Notes under the pieces: model-generated
What the model saw: the letters and a program-made list of their open reading frames with translations, nothing else
What the model was told of the DNA's origin: nothing
The model's database searches: none
Program-made: the position numbers and the translations under genes
Shown: positions 63,240-64,000 of the stretch, piece after piece
Numbering within the stretch: the stretch's first letter is position 1
Layout: each line of letters opens with the position of its first letter
Source of the DNA: Kribbella sp. NBC_00382
GTDB lineage: Bacteria; Actinomycetota; Actinomycetes; Propionibacteriales; Kribbellaceae
DNA length: 64,000 nt
Direction: 5' to 3'
NCBI RefSeq assembly: GCF_036067295.1
Contig: NZ_CP107954.1
Location: 4,960,001 to 5,024,000, forward strand

Positions 63240-64000
63240 GTGAAGCTCTCCCGCCGACCCCCACCCCCGGACCCGGAAGCCCGCCGACAAGCCCTCTCCC
63301 GCCTCCAGGGCGCCAGCCATCCACGAGAAGGCCGAGACCCCGACGAAGTCAGAGGTGGCTGGACCCCGCCGGTAGCTCTGCCCGACCAGCTGAAAGGACC
63401 GCTATGGACACTCCAACCTCGCCACGTGGTCGTGCTCGCCCTCGTCCTTGTCGTCGGATTGGTGTGGGCGGGCTATGCGCTCTTCCGTACGAAGCCCGAG
63501 CCGATCCCCAATCCACCAAGCAGCCTGACGTCCGGTTCACCTGTTGCGTCACCAGACCAGGGGACGCAATCCGTTGGTACGCCGCCCGCCGGCACACGGC
63601 CTCCTGCGACGCAGCCTCCGGGCGCGCCGGCCACGATAGTGGTGGATGTTGCCGGCAAGGTCCGGCGCCCTGGGCTGGTTCGCGCACCGGCGGGCTCGCG
63701 AGTCGCGGACGTACTGGCTGCCGCGGGCGGAGCGCTCCCAGGGGTGGACCTGACGACGCTCAACCTCGCTCGCCAGGTCACCGACGGCGAGCAGATCGTC
63801 GTCGGAGTCCCATCACGTGCACCCGCCGGCACTCCAAGCACAGGACAGCCAACCGGTACGCCGGGAACCTCTGCTGACACGCCCCTCGATCTGAACACAG
63901 CAACCCTCGCCCAGCTGGACGCCTTGCCAGGCGTCGGCCCGGTCCTCGCCCAACGCATCCTCGACTGGCGCACCGAACACGGCCACTTCACCACCACCGA
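63240..64000 (+). CDS. comEA: ComEA, competence/DNA-binding protein (5' part, runs off the window)
   Basis: From the GTG at 63240 the frame is open to the end (253 codons visible). The order is that of ComEA: a basic Pro-rich cytoplasmic N-terminus of ~60 residues, one transmembrane helix (VVVLALVLVVGLVWAGYALF), a Pro/Thr/Ser-rich linker, a SLBB domain (IVVDVAGKVRRPGLVRAPAG, GEQIVVGVP) and a helix-hairpin-helix (LDLNTATLAQLDALPGVGPV) cut by the window edge. It should bind incoming DNA outside the membrane. comEC would be expected next. degV-comEA proximity is normal in actinobacteria. Confidence 0.9.
   Translation, partial: MKLSRRPPPPDPEARRQALSRLQGASHPREGRDPDEVRGGWTPPVALPDQLKGPLWTLQPRHVVVLALVLVVGLVWAGYALFRTKPEPIPNPPSSLTSGSPVASPDQGTQSVGTPPAGTRPPATQPPGAPATIVVDVAGKVRRPGLVRAPAGSRVADVLAAAGGALPGVDLTTLNLARQVTDGEQIVVGVPSRAPAGTPSTGQPTGTPGTSADTPLDLNTATLAQLDALPGVGPVLAQRILDWRTEHGHFTTT

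Overview
The window is GC-rich actinobacterial chromosome. Several traits point that way: pervasive G/C at third codon positions, frequent GTG/TTG starts, likely leaderless mRNAs with a TAnnnT box just before the start codon, a LexA-type SOS box, a DtxR/IdeR-type iron box, SARP/AfsR- and LAL-type giant regulators, and DUF222-HNH, DUF4386 and DUF6458 proteins. From gene content I would guess the order Propionibacteriales and most likely a Kribbella-like organism; this is an inference from protein resemblance, not a database result.

The two ends carry a conserved housekeeping backbone. On the left are the last codons of an upstream gene (rsfS would be expected), a histidine phosphatase and tRNA-Ala(GGC). 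On the right are leuS, yjbQ, degV and a comEA that runs off the window. About 50 kb of mostly accessory genes lies between tRNA-Ala and leuS. Immediately downstream of the tRNA is the 3' stump of a phage-type tyrosine integrase gene, so the tRNA was once an integration site.

Layout: 1-1.6 kb, phosphatase, repeat-rich spacer, tRNA and integrase relic. 1.7-4.5 kb, small accessory genes (NDT-fold protein, secreted protein, DUF2200, GNAT, YciI). 4.6-13.2 kb, a FAD monooxygenase convergent with a BTAD/NB-ARC regulator, and a LAL LuxR regulator divergent from a quinone oxidoreductase. 13.4-23.4 kb, methyltransferase, a divergent DUF1801/AHSA1 pair with a double operator, HAD protein, VOC gene remnant, SMI1 protein, MalT-like regulator with a DUF4386 operon, GuaB1-type GMP reductase, SGNH hydrolase and a SUMF1-domain protein. 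23.4-30.1 kb, an RclA/RclR-like reactive-chlorine-type pair, a CBM35-FnIII-sugar dehydrogenase, a quinone reductase and a 97-bp tandem repeat block. 30.3-34.5 kb, a Mn2+ (yybP-ykoY) riboswitch controlling a TerC exporter, MFS transporter, APH-like kinase and GNAT. 34.6-42 kb, a sugar ABC transporter plus GH95 alpha-L-fucosidase locus, followed by an iron-box-controlled siderophore-binding lipoprotein. 42-51.5 kb, small enzymes, a three-gene two-component operon whose kinase has a triplicated segment, an SSS symporter with a small partner, and a PhyH-AraC pair. 51.5-64 kb, leuS behind a leucine leader-peptide attenuator, yjbQ, an XRE-NB-ARC regulator, a gene-free stretch with a multi-hairpin RNA candidate, a PPOx-fold protein, degV with a minisatellite at its 3' end, a pterin-dehydratase/VOC fusion, an SOS-controlled DUF222-HNH nuclease and comEA.

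The signals most worth following are the five-hairpin element at 58195-58428, in which four apical loops share the same AGGGG core; the leuS attenuator; the in-frame 3 x 25-residue expansion in the histidine kinase; the SOS-box/leaderless promoter of the HNH gene; and the repeat blocks at 29.1-29.8 and 59.8-60.0 kb.
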